Shown here piece by piece: positions 8,407 to 17,715 of a stretch of DNA of 64,000 nucleotides. The position numbers and the translations under genes are program-made. A model generated the notes under the pieces. The model ran no database searches. It was not told the DNA's origin and saw only the letters and a list, made by a program, of their open reading frames with translations. Each line of letters begins with the position of its first letter. The first letter of the stretch is position 1. The stretch comes from Actinoplanes sp. KI2 (GTDB lineage: Bacteria; Actinomycetota; Actinomycetes; Mycobacteriales; Micromonosporaceae), in assembly GCF_025630775.1 (NCBI RefSeq), contig NZ_JAOSZE010000035.1:1-64000 (forward strand), read 5' to 3'.

Positions 8407-9147
8407 ATGCGGCACTACATGGCTGACCTCGAGTCGCCGGCCGGGGCCTGGGGCAAACTGGCCGCCTACGGGCACTACGGCCGGCCGGTGCTGGTGTTCC
8501 CCTCCGAGGGCGGGTACGCGGGCGAGTTCGCCGACCGCGGCATGGTGTCGGCGGTCGAGGACCTGATCGACGCGGGCCGGGTCAAGCTCTACTGCGCCGG
8601 CTCGTTCGACGGCGGCACCTGGTCGGCCGCCGACCTCCCGCTCGAGGAGCGCGCCCGGCGGCACGGCGCGTACGAGTCATGGGTCCTCGACGCCGTGGTG
8701 CCGCACATCCGGGCCGACACCGGCGACGCCGCCGAGATCGTCACGGCCGGGTGCTCGCTGGGCGCGTTCCACGCCCTCAACTTCGCCTTCAAGCGGGCCG
8801 ACCTGTTCCCGCTGGCGCTCTGCTTCTCCGGCAACTACGACCCGACCACCTGGCGCGGCTGGGGCGAGCCCGGCGACGCGGTCTACTTCAACAACCCGAT
8901 GGCGTACGTGGCCAACCTGCACGGCGACCACCTGGACTGGCTGCGCTCCCGGCTCTCGATCCTGCTCGTCTGCGGCCAGGGCCAGTGGGAGGACACCACC
9001 GGCTCGCTGGACTCGACCCGGCGGATGGCAGGACTGCTGGCCGCCAAGGGCGTACGGCACGAACTGGATCTCTGGGGTTACGACGTGCCGCACGACTGGC
9101 CGTCCTGGCGCGCCCAGCTGGCCCACCACCTGCCCCGCTTCTGCTGA
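8407..9147 (+). CDS. alpha/beta-hydrolase esterase (esterase D-like)
   Basis: A 246-residue cytosolic hydrolase. It starts MRHYMADLESPAGAWGKLAAYGHYGRPVLVFPSEGG. The nucleophile elbow is GCSLG (Ser near residue 119), and a late His in VPHDWPSW would complete the triad. The short core and the GRPVLVFPSEGG oxyanion-hole strand match the esterase D-like group often annotated as 'esterase family protein'. No signal peptide is visible. It is separated from the exporter by a terminator and converges with the next hydrolase, so it is probably a single-gene unit. Substrate unknown. Confidence 0.85.
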   Translation: MRHYMADLESPAGAWGKLAAYGHYGRPVLVFPSEGGYAGEFADRGMVSAVEDLIDAGRVKLYCAGSFDGGTWSAADLPLEERARRHGAYESWVLDAVVPHIRADTGDAAEIVTAGCSLGAFHALNFAFKRADLFPLALCFSGNYDPTTWRGWGEPGDAVYFNNPMAYVANLHGDHLDWLRSRLSILLVCGQGQWEDTTGSLDSTRRMAGLLAAKGVRHELDLWGYDVPHDWPSWRAQLAHHLPRFC

Positions 9148-9287
9148 GACGGCTCCTGGGCCGGCGTCGCGCGCCGACGTTCTCGGCGACGCCGGCCCGG
9201 TGCCGGTCCTCCGGGCGATCGCTGCGGACCAGCCGTTCCACCTCGGTGGGGTCGAGCACGTCCGGCTCCTCCTGGTGCGGCTCTTGC

Positions 9288-10127
9288 CTATCCGGACAAT
9301 GGACCGGCCAGCTCGGCGATCGCGTCGATGAGCTGGGCGCCGTTGAGCAGGGACGCGTCGTTGTGGTCGGCGCCGTGGACCGCTACGACCCGCACCGGTC
9401 CCGCGGCCCGGCCGGCGACCTCCAGGCTCTGCTGCGGGGGCACGATCGAGTCGGCCGTGCCGTAAACGATGAGCGTCGGCGCCGCGACCCGCGCGATCTC
9501 CTCGGCCACCGGGAAGCGGTCGCGTGCCAGGAGGCGCACCGGCAGGAACGGATAGTGCCGGCGGCCCGCCGCGGGCAGGTCGGTGAACGGTGAGCGCAGG
9601 ATCAGGCCGGCCGGCGGGTGTTTCGCGGCCAGCGCGGTCACCACCGCCGCGCCGAGGCTCTCGCCGTAGTACAGCAGCCGTTCGACCGGTATGCCGGCCT
9701 GCTCGACGAGGTACGTCCGCGCCGCTTCGATGTCGCGGGCCAGTCCTTCCTCGCTCGGGCTGCCGGGGTTGCCGCCGTAGCCGCGGTAGTCGACCAGCAG
9801 CACGGTGAGGCCGCGCCCGGCCAGGGCGGTGGCGAGCGGAACCCGGGCCAGCCGGTTGCCGGCGTTGCCCGGCGCGAGCAGCACCGCCAACCGGCGTCCG
9901 GCGGTCCCCGGTGGCGGCTCGACCAGCCAGGCGGTCAGGCGTAACCCGTCGGTGGTGCGGAGGGTGACGTCGCGCGCCCCGGGAATGACCCGGGCCGCAG
10001 CCGGCGGCGTCGACCGGTCCGGGAAGTAGATGAGCCGCCGCTGCAGCAGCCAGGCTGCCGCGACGACCAGCGCCCACAGCAGGACCACGGCGAGCGCGAC
10101 GCGCAGGAGGGTCGACACCCTGGACAT
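9288..10127 (-). CDS. membrane-anchored alpha/beta hydrolase
   Basis: A 279-residue protein. Residues 5-27 (STLLRVALAVVLLWALVVAA and onward) form an N-terminal membrane anchor or uncleaved signal. The hydrolase domain follows, with LAPGNAGNRLARVP at the oxyanion hole, nucleophile elbow GESLG, acidic residue in VYGTADSIVPP and His in GADHND. This layout matches the serine hydrolases annotated YfhR/BEM46-like. The ATG at 10127 is chosen because the anchor begins there and GGGA precedes it; an open frame extends upstream but lacks coding character. Substrate unknown. It probably acts at the outer face of the membrane. Confidence 0.85.
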   Translation of the reverse strand: MSRVSTLLRVALAVVLLWALVVAAAWLLQRRLIYFPDRSTPPAAARVIPGARDVTLRTTDGLRLTAWLVEPPPGTAGRRLAVLLAPGNAGNRLARVPLATALAGRGLTVLLVDYRGYGGNPGSPSEEGLARDIEAARTYLVEQAGIPVERLLYYGESLGAAVVTALAAKHPPAGLILRSPFTDLPAAGRRHYPFLPVRLLARDRFPVAEEIARVAAPTLIVYGTADSIVPPQQSLEVAGRAAGPVRVVAVHGADHNDASLLNGAQLIDAIAELAGPLSG

Positions 10128-10176
10128 CGTCCCATTGTCGGACCGCCCGGCACCGGCCCGCCAAGTCGGCCGATGC

Positions 10177-10875
10177 CTACGAAGCTGTGCAGGCGTTCGT
10201 GACGGTGCTGGTCCACACCTGCGGGTGGGTGAACCAGAAGTCGTGCGGAACGTCCGGCACGGTCGAGAACCGCCCGCGTGGAAGCAGCGCGGCGACCTGG
10301 GCCAGTGGCCACGACGGGCGAATGTCGTCACCGGCGGCCAGGAAATGCATCGGTACGCCGCAGGCGGCCAGCTCGCGCCACAGATTCGGTCGATGAATCC
10401 ACTCGGTGAACGAGTCGCTGAGAGCCGCATGCACCGCAGGCACCCATTCGATCTCGACAGCGGGCTCTGCGGCCTTACCTTTCTCGTACGCCTCGGACCA
10501 CGTCCGGTCACGCTGCGGACCTCTGCCGGCGACGCCGACCACCGCTGTCACCGCCTCCGGATGTTCGACCGCATAGCGCACACCCAGGTCACACCCCCAC
10601 GAATGGCCCACCACGATCCACGTACCGACACCGACCGCCGCGCGAATGCCTTCGAGGTCGGCGATCGCCTCTGCCATGGTGTGCGGGCCGCCGCCGGACC
10701 GGCCGACGCCACGCGGCTCCGGATACCAGGCGCGATGGTTGCGCGGCGCAATGGCGTCCCGCTCCAGATACTGCACACAGCCGGGACCACCGCTCAGGAC
10801 GACTACGTCAGGACCATGGCCCGTCACTCCAACGTGCAACGCCGTAGCGCCTACCTGGATCGTCCGCGACTCCAT
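10177..10875 (-). CDS. alpha/beta hydrolase, proline iminopeptidase-like
   Basis: A 232-residue hydrolase beginning MESRTIQVGATALHVGVTGHGPDVVVLSGGPG. The GGPG oxyanion motif, PRGVGRS, and the nucleophile elbow GHSWG are the S33 (prolyl aminopeptidase-like) signature set. An acidic residue (AAGDDIRPSW) and a terminal His (DVPHDFW) complete the triad. It is shorter than true proline iminopeptidases (about 300 residues) because the cap domain is small, so it could be a general esterase or lactonase. It sits 49 bp upstream of the other hydrolase gene on the same strand and they may share a transcript. The start at 10875 avoids overlap with the upstream secreted-protein gene. Confidence 0.8.
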   Translation of the reverse strand: MESRTIQVGATALHVGVTGHGPDVVVLSGGPGCVQYLERDAIAPRNHRAWYPEPRGVGRSGGGPHTMAEAIADLEGIRAAVGVGTWIVVGHSWGCDLGVRYAVEHPEAVTAVVGVAGRGPQRDRTWSEAYEKGKAAEPAVEIEWVPAVHAALSDSFTEWIHRPNLWRELAACGVPMHFLAAGDDIRPSWPLAQVAALLPRGRFSTVPDVPHDFWFTHPQVWTSTVTNACTAS

Positions 10876-10883
10876 GCCCCCGA

Positions 10884-11444
10884 TTATTCGCAGGGTTCGA
10901 AGGCGTCGGTGATGTAGGTGATTCGGCCCGTGCCGTCCTGGCGGTCGCCGGCCCACATCATTCGAGCCGCGCGCGGGGTCGTGATCCAGTACATCTGGAA
11001 GACGTCGTCCCAGTGTGCGGTGGCGCCGGGGATGGTGCGCATCGCGTCGCGTACGGTCGTCGAGGTTGTTATCCGATATGGCAGGCGCAGGCCTGGTGGA
11101 ACGTTTCCGCTGCTGACGGTCCAGCCGACGAGGCGGCCGGCGCCCCCGGTGGGTGCCAAGGTCACCGTCAACGCTCCCCAGACAAGGAAGCGGCGCGGTT
11201 CCGCTGACGGGCCGGCGAGCTCGCACCCCTTGCTGTTCTGGGCCTTGTCCGGTGGGCCCAGGACCTGGCGCAGCATCTTCTCCGCGGCGGTGGCCGAGCC
11301 GCCGACCCGGACGCGGCCGACCGCTGTCGGGGTCAGGTCCAGGCCCTGGATCACCGAGCTGCTCGCCGCTTTCGCTTCGGCGCCGGCCGGGACGAAGGCC
11401 GCCATCAGCGCGCCGGTCAAGATCCAGTGGGTGGTCCGTCTCAC
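10884..11444 (-). CDS. secreted protein of unknown function
   Basis: About 186 residues starting at GTG 11444 (VRRTTHWILTGALMAAFVPA), giving a clear signal peptide with an Arg-Arg n-region and a likely cut after GAEA. A longer version starting at GTG 11468 would add eight residues. The mature part has a central GCELAGPSAEPRRFLVWGAL region, two cysteines (one in GCEL, one near the C-terminus in FEPCE) that could form a disulfide, and a Tyr/Thr-rich end. No family recognised. It ends 9 bp before the downstream hydrolase start, so the two are probably co-transcribed. Confidence 0.7.
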   Translation of the reverse strand: MRRTTHWILTGALMAAFVPAGAEAKAASSSVIQGLDLTPTAVGRVRVGGSATAAEKMLRQVLGPPDKAQNSKGCELAGPSAEPRRFLVWGALTVTLAPTGGAGRLVGWTVSSGNVPPGLRLPYRITTSTTVRDAMRTIPGATAHWDDVFQMYWITTPRAARMMWAGDRQDGTGRITYITDAFEPCE

Positions 11445-11527
11445 CGGCTCATGGTAGGAGACGGTCACCCTGCGCTTAGCCTTGTTCGAGAAAGGCGATC
11501 AGGTCTACCGTCCGTTTTCCCGGGTCC

Positions 11528-12889
11528 TCAGCTCCAACCGGGCCGCGCTCGCAGGTAGGCGGGTGGCAGGTGCGGCCAGCTCAGCGGGCGGCCGTCGAGT
11601 TGACCCGGTGGGCTGATCCCGCTCCACCCGTTCCCCAGCGCTGTCCGGTAGGCGTCGGCCTGGCGCGCCGCGTCCTCGCCCGTGCTCCGCCCGGCCGGCT
11701 TGCTGCCTTGGTCGAGCAGCCACCGTGCCGTCCTGGCGAGGGATAGCGAGACGTGCGCGGCCTCGCCGGTGCGCGCCCGCCGAGCCAGCCCGGCCAAGGC
11801 GCCGGCGGCGATGAGGTAGCCGGTGGCGTGGTCGAGCAACTGACAGGGAAGGGTGCCGGGCTGGATGCCGTCGGTGCTGGTGGCCCAGCCGATGCCGGTG
11901 GCGACCTGCACCAGGCTGTCGAACCCCCGTCGTGTCCCCCAGATCCCGGCCGTTCCCCAGGCCGAGAGGGTCACGACGACGGTGCCGGGGTGCCGGTCCG
12001 CTACCTGGTCGGGATCCAGGCCGAGACGACGCAGCGCTCCGGGCCGGTAGCCGGTGACGAGAACGTCGGCTTGATCCAGGAGGCGATGCAGGGCTTCCCG
12101 GCCGTGCGCCGTGCCGGCATCCAGGCCGCAGCTTGCCTTGCCGATTACTCCGTCGACGGCATGCAGCGGCAACTCCGGACGACGCGGAGCATCGACCCGG
12201 AGCACGTCGGCGCCGAGCGCGCCCAACATGCGGGTGCCGACGGGGCCGGCGATGACCCGGGTCAGATCAAGTACCTTCAACCCGGACGCGGGAAGCCGGC
12301 CCGGTTCGGCCAGTGGCAGCGAGCCACGACTGAGCGGCGCCACGCTCACCAGCGGCGGCTTCCCGCCGGCTGCCTGCCACTCGGCCTGCGTACGGGCCGC
12401 CACGGCCAGCCCGCCCCCGGCGTACACGACCCGCTCGACCTCCAACGCCGGCCGCGCGGCAATGACGTTTGCCAGCGCCGCCCGAACCGTGGTGTCGCTG
12501 CCGTCGGGTACACCGAGGGACGCCAGCAGAGCCTTCCGATGCCACGGATAGTTCGCATGGGTACGCACCCAGCCATCCGCAGCCCGCCACAGCCGGGACA
12601 GCGGTGCGAAGCCGTCGATGCCCCGCCCGTCCGCGTCGCGAAGCCAGACCTCGCTGCGCATCGCCGCCGCCACGTGTGCCGTGTCGAGCGCGATGTCGGG
12701 CCGCCGACCGGCGCGCGCCGAAGCCAGATCGGCGGCGGCAGCGAGGCAGGCGGCCACGGACACGATCGCACAGTCAGCGACGGCGAGCGGCGACGCCAGC
12801 ACGGCCGGCTGCGGGTCTCCGGCCAGCCGGGGTCCCGCGACGTCCGTCAACCCCAGGTCTGCCAGCACGCTGTCCAACAGAGGCACCAT
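11528..12889 (-). CDS. CaiB/BaiF family (class III) CoA-transferase
   Basis: A 453-residue protein. The conserved family III segment is near the middle: GLKVLDLTRVIAGPVGTRMLGALGADVLRVD, followed by the FDSLVQVATGI region. Family III enzymes move CoA between carboxylic acids through an Asp-linked acyl anhydride; here the segment LLDHATGYLIAAGALAGLARR aligns with the second conserved block. The N-terminal ~180 residues form the first half of the interlocked dimer fold seen in double-length members. No acyl-CoA dehydrogenase or ligase lies nearby, so the substrate cannot be guessed. The start at 12889 lacks a strong ribosome site. Confidence 0.85.
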   Translation of the reverse strand: MVPLLDSVLADLGLTDVAGPRLAGDPQPAVLASPLAVADCAIVSVAACLAAAADLASARAGRRPDIALDTAHVAAAMRSEVWLRDADGRGIDGFAPLSRLWRAADGWVRTHANYPWHRKALLASLGVPDGSDTTVRAALANVIAARPALEVERVVYAGGGLAVAARTQAEWQAAGGKPPLVSVAPLSRGSLPLAEPGRLPASGLKVLDLTRVIAGPVGTRMLGALGADVLRVDAPRRPELPLHAVDGVIGKASCGLDAGTAHGREALHRLLDQADVLVTGYRPGALRRLGLDPDQVADRHPGTVVVTLSAWGTAGIWGTRRGFDSLVQVATGIGWATSTDGIQPGTLPCQLLDHATGYLIAAGALAGLARRARTGEAAHVSLSLARTARWLLDQGSKPAGRSTGEDAARQADAYRTALGNGWSGISPPGQLDGRPLSWPHLPPAYLRARPGWS

Positions 12890-12912
12890 GTAGGCATCTT
12901 GCCCCGTGCGGG

Positions 12913-13512
12913 TCAGCGCGCGACGTCGATGTAGATGCGGTTGCTCAGCTCGCCGATGTGGTAGTTGTGGACGCCGTTCACGCCCAGCGCGATCGAGACG
13001 TAACCCTCGTAGTCGCCGGCGACGGCGTAGGCCTCGACGCCGGCCAGGCCGGTGCGGTGCGTCCCGCTGACCGTCGCGGTGCCGTCGTCCCGATGCGCCT
13101 GCGCCGGGTTCAGCACGATCAGCAGAAAGGCCTTGCCCGGCAACGACACCGGCTCGCCGGAGCCGTCGCTGCGGACCTCCGGCACGTACTTGGCCGAGTA
13201 GCCGGGAAGGGGACCGGGGATGTCCAGCACGACCCGGTCGAAGCCCGGGTGCGCGGCGTACCGGATCCCGCTGAGCACCGGAACCGGCGGAACCGGTGGC
13301 TCGTGCCGCACCGTGACGGGGGTCGTCGCCCACCCGGTCGGCGCGGTGGTCGTGGCGGTGATCTGCCGGGCTTCGGTCACGGGCGGCGTGGCGGCGGCGG
13401 AGGCCGGTGGCGTGCCGGTCGGAGCCGGGGTGGCGGTCCGAGCCGGGCCGCCGGCGCAACCGCCGGCGACGGTGAGTGTGGCGAGGACGATGAGTGCGCT
13501 GATTCCCTTCAT
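12913..13512 (-). CDS. secreted lipoprotein with AMIN-like domain
   Basis: A 199-residue lipoprotein. The signal ends in the lipobox VAGGC with the lipid-carrying Cys at 19, followed by a Pro/Thr/Ala linker to about residue 70. The folded C-terminal domain (RYAAHPGFDRVVLDIPG ... NRIYIDVAR) has the pattern of the AMIN-like domain, a beta-rich module thought to bind cell-wall glycans. The conserved FDRVVLD strand and terminal IYIDV strand are clear. It is encoded alone, 23 bp upstream of the CoA-transferase. A cell-envelope role is likely; the partner is unknown. Confidence 0.8.
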   Translation of the reverse strand: MKGISALIVLATLTVAGGCAGGPARTATPAPTGTPPASAAATPPVTEARQITATTTAPTGWATTPVTVRHEPPVPPVPVLSGIRYAAHPGFDRVVLDIPGPLPGYSAKYVPEVRSDGSGEPVSLPGKAFLLIVLNPAQAHRDDGTATVSGTHRTGLAGVEAYAVAGDYEGYVSIALGVNGVHNYHIGELSNRIYIDVAR

Positions 13513-13595
13513 GGCCGTTGCCTCCGTCGAATCCGCAAGGTGAGAACAGGTTAGGAACTCCTGGTCGGGTTGTGCTCCCGGATTCGTGCCGCGGT

Positions 13596-15356
13596 TCAGT
13601 GCGGGACGGCGAAGGGGGCCGGGATCACCAGTTCCACGTTGCGGTCGGTGAGGGCACCGCGGCGGCCGTCGACGCCCGGGACCGGGCGGGATCGGGACTG
13701 CCAGTCGTTACCGGCCAGCTCGCGGGAGAACGAGGCGAGCCCGAGCGGCTCGGTGGTCGGCCAGGCGTACGCCGGGGGAGCGGCGGTGTCGACGACCGTG
13801 CCGAAGACCGACAGGGTGCCGTCGCCGTTGTCCGCCACCTCGACCAGCCGGGCCTGCTGGGGCCAGTCGATCAGCGAGGCCGTGGTGATCTCGAAGAATC
13901 CGCCCGGCACCGCGGAGCCGGGCGGCCGGGTGTGCGCGGTGATGCCGTTGACGTGGGTGTGCCCGTTCACCCAGAGGATCGCGTTGGGAAAGCGCAACAG
14001 CAGATCCCGTACGGTGTGACCGAGCACCCGGCCGGCGTCGGGCGGGGCGAGCCAGTTGTCCATGGTGGCCGCCGTGTGATGGCTGAACAGCACGAAGAGC
14101 CGGTCGGCGCCGGTCTGCCGGACGACCTTGCCGGCGGTGTCGAGGTATTGCCGGCTACCCGCGGTCAGCTCCGTCTCGAGCCAGGCGAACTGCTTGCGGT
14201 CGAGCGAGCCGTTGGGGCCGCCGTAGCCGTTGACGGTGTCCAGCACCAGGCAGCGCACCACGCCGGCGTCGAAGGCGTAGTAGGCGGTCCCGGCCGAGAG
14301 GTTCGCCTCGGTGAAGCCGTGCCCGGCCGGGGCGCCGTGCGTGGTGAAGTGCTCCCGCACGACGTCGGTGCGGGAGACGAAGCGGCGCGCCGGATCGGGG
14401 GTGACGTCGCGGACCACCGCGCCCTCGACGTGCCGGAGGGCCGTCGCGTTGCCGCGCAGGAAGTCGTCCGCGAGCCGGGCGATGTCGACCCCGCCGGGCA
14501 GCTCGACGATCTTGTCGTCGCCGGTGGCCAGCGCGCTCGCGTCCGGCACCCGGGGGATGTTGCCCTGGATCAGCGCGTCGTGGTTTCCGTAGCAGGCGTA
14601 CCACGGCATGGTGAGCCCGGCCGCGGTCAGCTCCGCGCGGGCGGCGTCGAGCAGGCCGGGCGCCGTGGGAAAGCCCCAGCGGGCCCGGGGCTGGTCGTCG
14701 GTCTGGCCGGCGGGCGTGCCGTCCGGGTGCCAGTAGTGCGTGTCGTAGTGCACCAGGTCGGCGACGCCCTCCCACCTGGTCACGTCGCCCGAGTCGGGCC
14801 GGACCGGGCCGCCGTCCAGGACGTCGATGTACCAGCGCAGCTCGTTGTGCTGGCAGTTGTCGCAGCTGTCGCCGGTCACCACCGCGAACGCCGGTCGCCC
14901 GCCGAGGGCCGGCCCGGCCAGCTCGTTGACCGCCCGCACGGCCGCGTCGGCGACCTGCACGCTCAGCATCTCCTGCGGCCGGTAGGCGCCGCTGATCCGG
15001 TTGAACCCGCCGAAGAGCGAGCCCGGATCGGCGTACCGGTCGAGATACTCCACTCGCGCGGGTGACTGCGCGTCGACGATGTGAATGTCGGTGAGGTGCA
15101 CGAACGCCACGATCGGCGTCCGCGGCCCGGCCGGCTGCGCGGCGCCGGGCGCGAGGTCGAGCCGCCGGAGGTAGGGCTCGCCGGCACCGGGCTCGATCGG
15201 GCGGTACCCGCCGCGGCCGGCCGCGCCCAGCAGCAGGGTCTGTGCCAGCGTCGTGCCGGCCGGGGCGGCGGGCCGCAGCGCGCTCTGCCCGGGTAACGGC
15301 ACGGGGCTGGGTGCGGCGTGGTGAAACAGGCCGACAATCCACCGCCAGAGCTTCAT
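13596..15356 (-). CDS. metallophosphoesterase (TIGR03767-type)
   Basis: A 586-residue protein with calcineurin-like metal motifs in order: [15 protein letters not shown] (Asp, His), VVTGDSCDN (Asp), CYGNHDAL (Asn-His-Asp), FSHH and NGHTHVNG (His). The long insert between the GD and GNHD motifs, and the overall length, fit the actinobacterial TIGR03767 subfamily. The N-terminal 25 residues are moderately hydrophobic ([16 protein letters not shown]), possibly a weak export signal. Substrate unknown; family members act on phosphomonoesters or diesters. It diverges from the XRE regulator gene across 191 bp. Confidence 0.88.
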   Translation of the reverse strand: MKLWRWIVGLFHHAAPSPVPLPGQSALRPAAPAGTTLAQTLLLGAAGRGGYRPIEPGAGEPYLRRLDLAPGAAQPAGPRTPIVAFVHLTDIHIVDAQSPARVEYLDRYADPGSLFGGFNRISGAYRPQEMLSVQVADAAVRAVNELAGPALGGRPAFAVVTGDSCDNCQHNELRWYIDVLDGGPVRPDSGDVTRWEGVADLVHYDTHYWHPDGTPAGQTDDQPRARWGFPTAPGLLDAARAELTAAGLTMPWYACYGNHDALIQGNIPRVPDASALATGDDKIVELPGGVDIARLADDFLRGNATALRHVEGAVVRDVTPDPARRFVSRTDVVREHFTTHGAPAGHGFTEANLSAGTAYYAFDAGVVRCLVLDTVNGYGGPNGSLDRKQFAWLETELTAGSRQYLDTAGKVVRQTGADRLFVLFSHHTAATMDNWLAPPDAGRVLGHTVRDLLLRFPNAILWVNGHTHVNGITAHTRPPGSAVPGGFFEITTASLIDWPQQARLVEVADNGDGTLSVFGTVVDTAAPPAYAWPTTEPLGLASFSRELAGNDWQSRSRPVPGVDGRRGALTDRNVELVIPAPFAVPH

Positions 15357-15547
15357 CCCCGCAGGTTATCGACCGTCCAACATGGTGACCATCACGCGGT
15401 CGGCTGGACTCGACCGGTCGGCGGGGGTGCGCCGGCAAACCAACTCGGACCGTGTTTGCGCGTGCACTTTCGGTCTCGCGGATCTCGGCGGTATGGTGTG
15501 GTCAATTTTGCCCGCCTGGTCTCGCGGCCGCGTACGGAGGAGAGAAC

Positions 15548-16366
15548 GTGCCGGTCACCGGTCAGCGTGTGGTGCGCCGGGCCCTGGGGCGCAGGCTCAC
15601 TCGGCTGCGGACGGCGGCGGGCATGAGCAGACGCGAGGTCGCGGAGGCCAAGCTCGGCGTCTCCGAACCGACCCTGCACCGGATCGAGACCGGCAAGGTC
15701 CCGGTCACGGTCGCGAACGTCCGCGCCCTCTGCTGGCTGTACGGGGTGGACGAGAGTGTCGCCAACGCCCTGTCCGACCTCGCACTGGGCACGTCCCAGG
15801 AGGAGTGGTGGGACGTGAACCCGGCGATCCCGGACTGGTTCAAGCTCTACGTCGGGCTCGAGGCGAGCGCGTGCGCGATCAGCACGTACGAGGGTGAGGT
15901 CGTCCCCGGCGAACTGCAGACCGAGCAGTACACCCGGGCCATCTACAGTGCCGAGCAGTCCCTGGAGGCGGAGACCGAGCGGCACGTGAACCTGCGGATG
16001 CAACGCCAGGCCGCGATGGCGGCCCGGCAGCCCAAGCCGCGTCTGGTCACCGTGCTCGGCGAGGGCGTGCTGACCCGGCAGGTCGGCGGTCCCGAGGTGC
16101 TCGCCGCGCAGATCGAGCACCTGCGCCGGGCCGCGCGGCTCAAGAACGTCGAGATCCGGGTGCTGCCGTGGTCGGCCGGCGCGCACGCCGCGATGGCCGG
16201 CGCATTCCGGATCATGGACTTCGAGGACGCCGAGGATCCCGACGTGGTCTATCTGGAGTCGCACGTCGGTGCGCTGTACCTGGAGGAACCGGCGGAGGTG
16301 CGGGAGTACCGGCGCATCTTCGACCTGATCTGCGCGGCCTCCGTGCCGATCGCGGATTTTCACTGA
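15548..16366 (+). CDS. XRE helix-turn-helix regulator with DUF5753 domain
   Basis: A 272-residue protein. Residues about 12-70 form the HTH (LTRLRTAAGMSRREVAEAKLGV, then SEPTLHRIETGKVPV). Residues about 90-265 are the DUF5753 ligand/partner domain, with YEGEVVPGELQTEQYTRAI and IRVLPWSAGAHAAMAG as landmarks. GTG 15548 is chosen because GGAGGAGAGAAC precedes it. Such regulators are abundant in sporulating actinomycetes and typically work with a small DUF397 partner (as in the WhiJ/AbaA-like modules of Streptomyces). A DUF397 gene is encoded at 17188-17394, beyond one methyltransferase gene. Targets unknown. Confidence 0.92.
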   Translation: MPVTGQRVVRRALGRRLTRLRTAAGMSRREVAEAKLGVSEPTLHRIETGKVPVTVANVRALCWLYGVDESVANALSDLALGTSQEEWWDVNPAIPDWFKLYVGLEASACAISTYEGEVVPGELQTEQYTRAIYSAEQSLEAETERHVNLRMQRQAAMAARQPKPRLVTVLGEGVLTRQVGGPEVLAAQIEHLRRAARLKNVEIRVLPWSAGAHAAMAGAFRIMDFEDAEDPDVVYLESHVGALYLEEPAEVREYRRIFDLICAASVPIADFH

Positions 16367-16384
16367 ACGGGGGCATGGACCGGC

Positions 16385-17182
16385 ATGACGGAATTCGCGG
16401 CCCGATCGACTCGTAAGGCGGCCACTGCCGCGCGGATGTACGACTACTACCTCGGCGGCATGCACAACTTCCCGGCCGACCGGGAGGCCGCGGACGCGGT
16501 CATCGAGCGCTTCCCGTTCGTTCCCGGGGCCGCCCGGGCCAACCGCGCGTTCGTCGTGAACGCGGTGCGCCGCCTGTCCGAGTCCGGGATCCGGCAGTTC
16601 CTCGACATCGGCTCGGGACTTCCCACCGTGGACAACGTGCACTCGGTCGCCCGCCGGATCCACCCGGACACCCGGGTCGCCTACGTCGACCTCGACCCGG
16701 TGGCGGTCGCCGAGAGCCTCGACATCCTGGACGGCGACGGACTGGCCGTGGCGGTGCTCGGCGACGTGCAGCGGCCACAGTCCATCGTCGACCACCCCGA
16801 GGTCCGCCGGCTGCTCGATTTCGACCGGCCGATCGGCGTGATCCTGGCGGCCGTGCTGCACTTCGTCCCGGAGCATCGGGTCGCGGACGAGGCGGTGGCC
16901 ACGCTGATCGCATCCGTGGTCGCGGGCAGCTACTTCGTCATGTCGCACACCGCCACCGAGAGCTTCGAGCTGTTCACCGCCACCGAGGACGTCTACCAGC
17001 GACGGACCTCGACGCCGGGCACGATACGGACCCACGCGGAGGTCGAGCGGCTGTTCACCGGGCTCGAGGTGCTCGATCCCGGGGTGGTATGGGCGCAGGA
17101 GTGGCGGTCCGGCGCCGTCGGCGAACGGGTCGAGAGCCCGGGGGCCGGCGGTGTGTGGGCCGGCGTGGGCCGCAAGCCCTGA
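16385..17182 (+). CDS. SAM-dependent methyltransferase, DUF574 (Methyltransf_19) family
   Basis: A 265-residue protein with the family's N-terminal MYDYYLGGMHNFPADR signature, then the SAM-binding loop FLDIGSGLPT, the acidic strand end RVAYVDLDPVAV, and a central GVILAAVLHFV motif. This family is largely restricted to actinobacteria and often sits beside XRE/DUF397 regulators; its substrates are not established. It begins 18 bp after the DUF5753 regulator and is probably co-transcribed with it, and converges on the DUF397 gene (5-bp gap). Confidence 0.92.
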   Translation: MTEFAARSTRKAATAARMYDYYLGGMHNFPADREAADAVIERFPFVPGAARANRAFVVNAVRRLSESGIRQFLDIGSGLPTVDNVHSVARRIHPDTRVAYVDLDPVAVAESLDILDGDGLAVAVLGDVQRPQSIVDHPEVRRLLDFDRPIGVILAAVLHFVPEHRVADEAVATLIASVVAGSYFVMSHTATESFELFTATEDVYQRRTSTPGTIRTHAEVERLFTGLEVLDPGVVWAQEWRSGAVGERVESPGAGGVWAGVGRKP

Positions 17183-17187
17183 CGTCG

Positions 17188-17394
17188 TCAGCCGGACAGC
17201 AGCCGGTCGAATTCGCCCTTCTTTGCACCGTCCAGGAACGAGTCCCACTCCTCGACGGTGAAGTGCACCGTGCTCGCCTCGGGCCGCTTGCTGTTGCGCA
17301 CCTCGATCACACCGGCGTGCCGCCGTACCTCCACGCAACTACCGCCGTTGCCGGTGGACCGGCTCGACATGATCCATTCGCTGTCCCCGTGCAT
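17188..17394 (-). CDS. DUF397 small regulatory partner protein
   Basis: A 68-residue protein with the DUF397 layout: WIMSSRSTGNGGSCVEVRR, then VRNSKRPEASTVHFTVEEWDSFLDGAKKGEFD. DUF397 proteins are small partners of XRE/DUF5753 regulators and are thought to modulate their DNA binding. Here the likely partner is at 15548-16366 on the other strand, so the module is a convergent arrangement around the methyltransferase gene. Confidence 0.92.
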   Translation of the reverse strand: MHGDSEWIMSSRSTGNGGSCVEVRRHAGVIEVRNSKRPEASTVHFTVEEWDSFLDGAKKGEFDRLLSG

Positions 17395-17715
17395 GGCACT
17401 GCTCCTTCTTCAAATGATGTGTACCGATGGCCCCTGCGGGCTGAGCAGCAGCTATCGCCGGTGATCACTCTTGGTAATGGGGCGGCGCCACTTAGTCCCC
17501 CGACATTGGGACATACCGCGCAAATACCGGCTTAAAATCCCCGTTCTTCTTTCGTCATGAAATCTTGTGTACCGAGCGTAGGCGATGGCACGGCGTCGCA
17601 GCGAGAGGTCAGACCGAACTTCTGCACGATGAAATCTTGCACCGTGGAAGTTTGACAGGGGATGATGACCACCGTGTCGGCCGGTGACCGTCCGCTGTGG
17701 TCAGAGGGGGCATCC
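17395..17715. other. AT-richer intergenic region with short repeated boxes
   Basis: The gap between the divergent DUF397 and diguanylate cyclase genes is AT-richer than its surroundings. ATGAAATCTTG occurs twice, at 17557-17567 and 17629-17639, and TGTGTACCGA occurs near 17419 and 17565. These could be regulator boxes for either gene. No gene is seen unless the cyclase starts at ATG 17662. Confidence 0.4.

Noticed and set aside
8888-9259. Minus-strand frame starting GTG 9259 after an AGGAGG
   Set aside because: The first ~35 codons look protein-like (LDPTEVERLVRSDRPEDRH) and the ribosome site is good, but it then runs antisense through the esterase gene with Arg/Pro/Gly-rich sequence. It could be a decayed gene; not enough to call.
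17557-17639. ATGAAATCTTG repeat as a transposon end or tRNA fragment
   Set aside because: Only two 11-bp copies, no flanking inverted repeats or tRNA fold; kept as a possible regulator box only.
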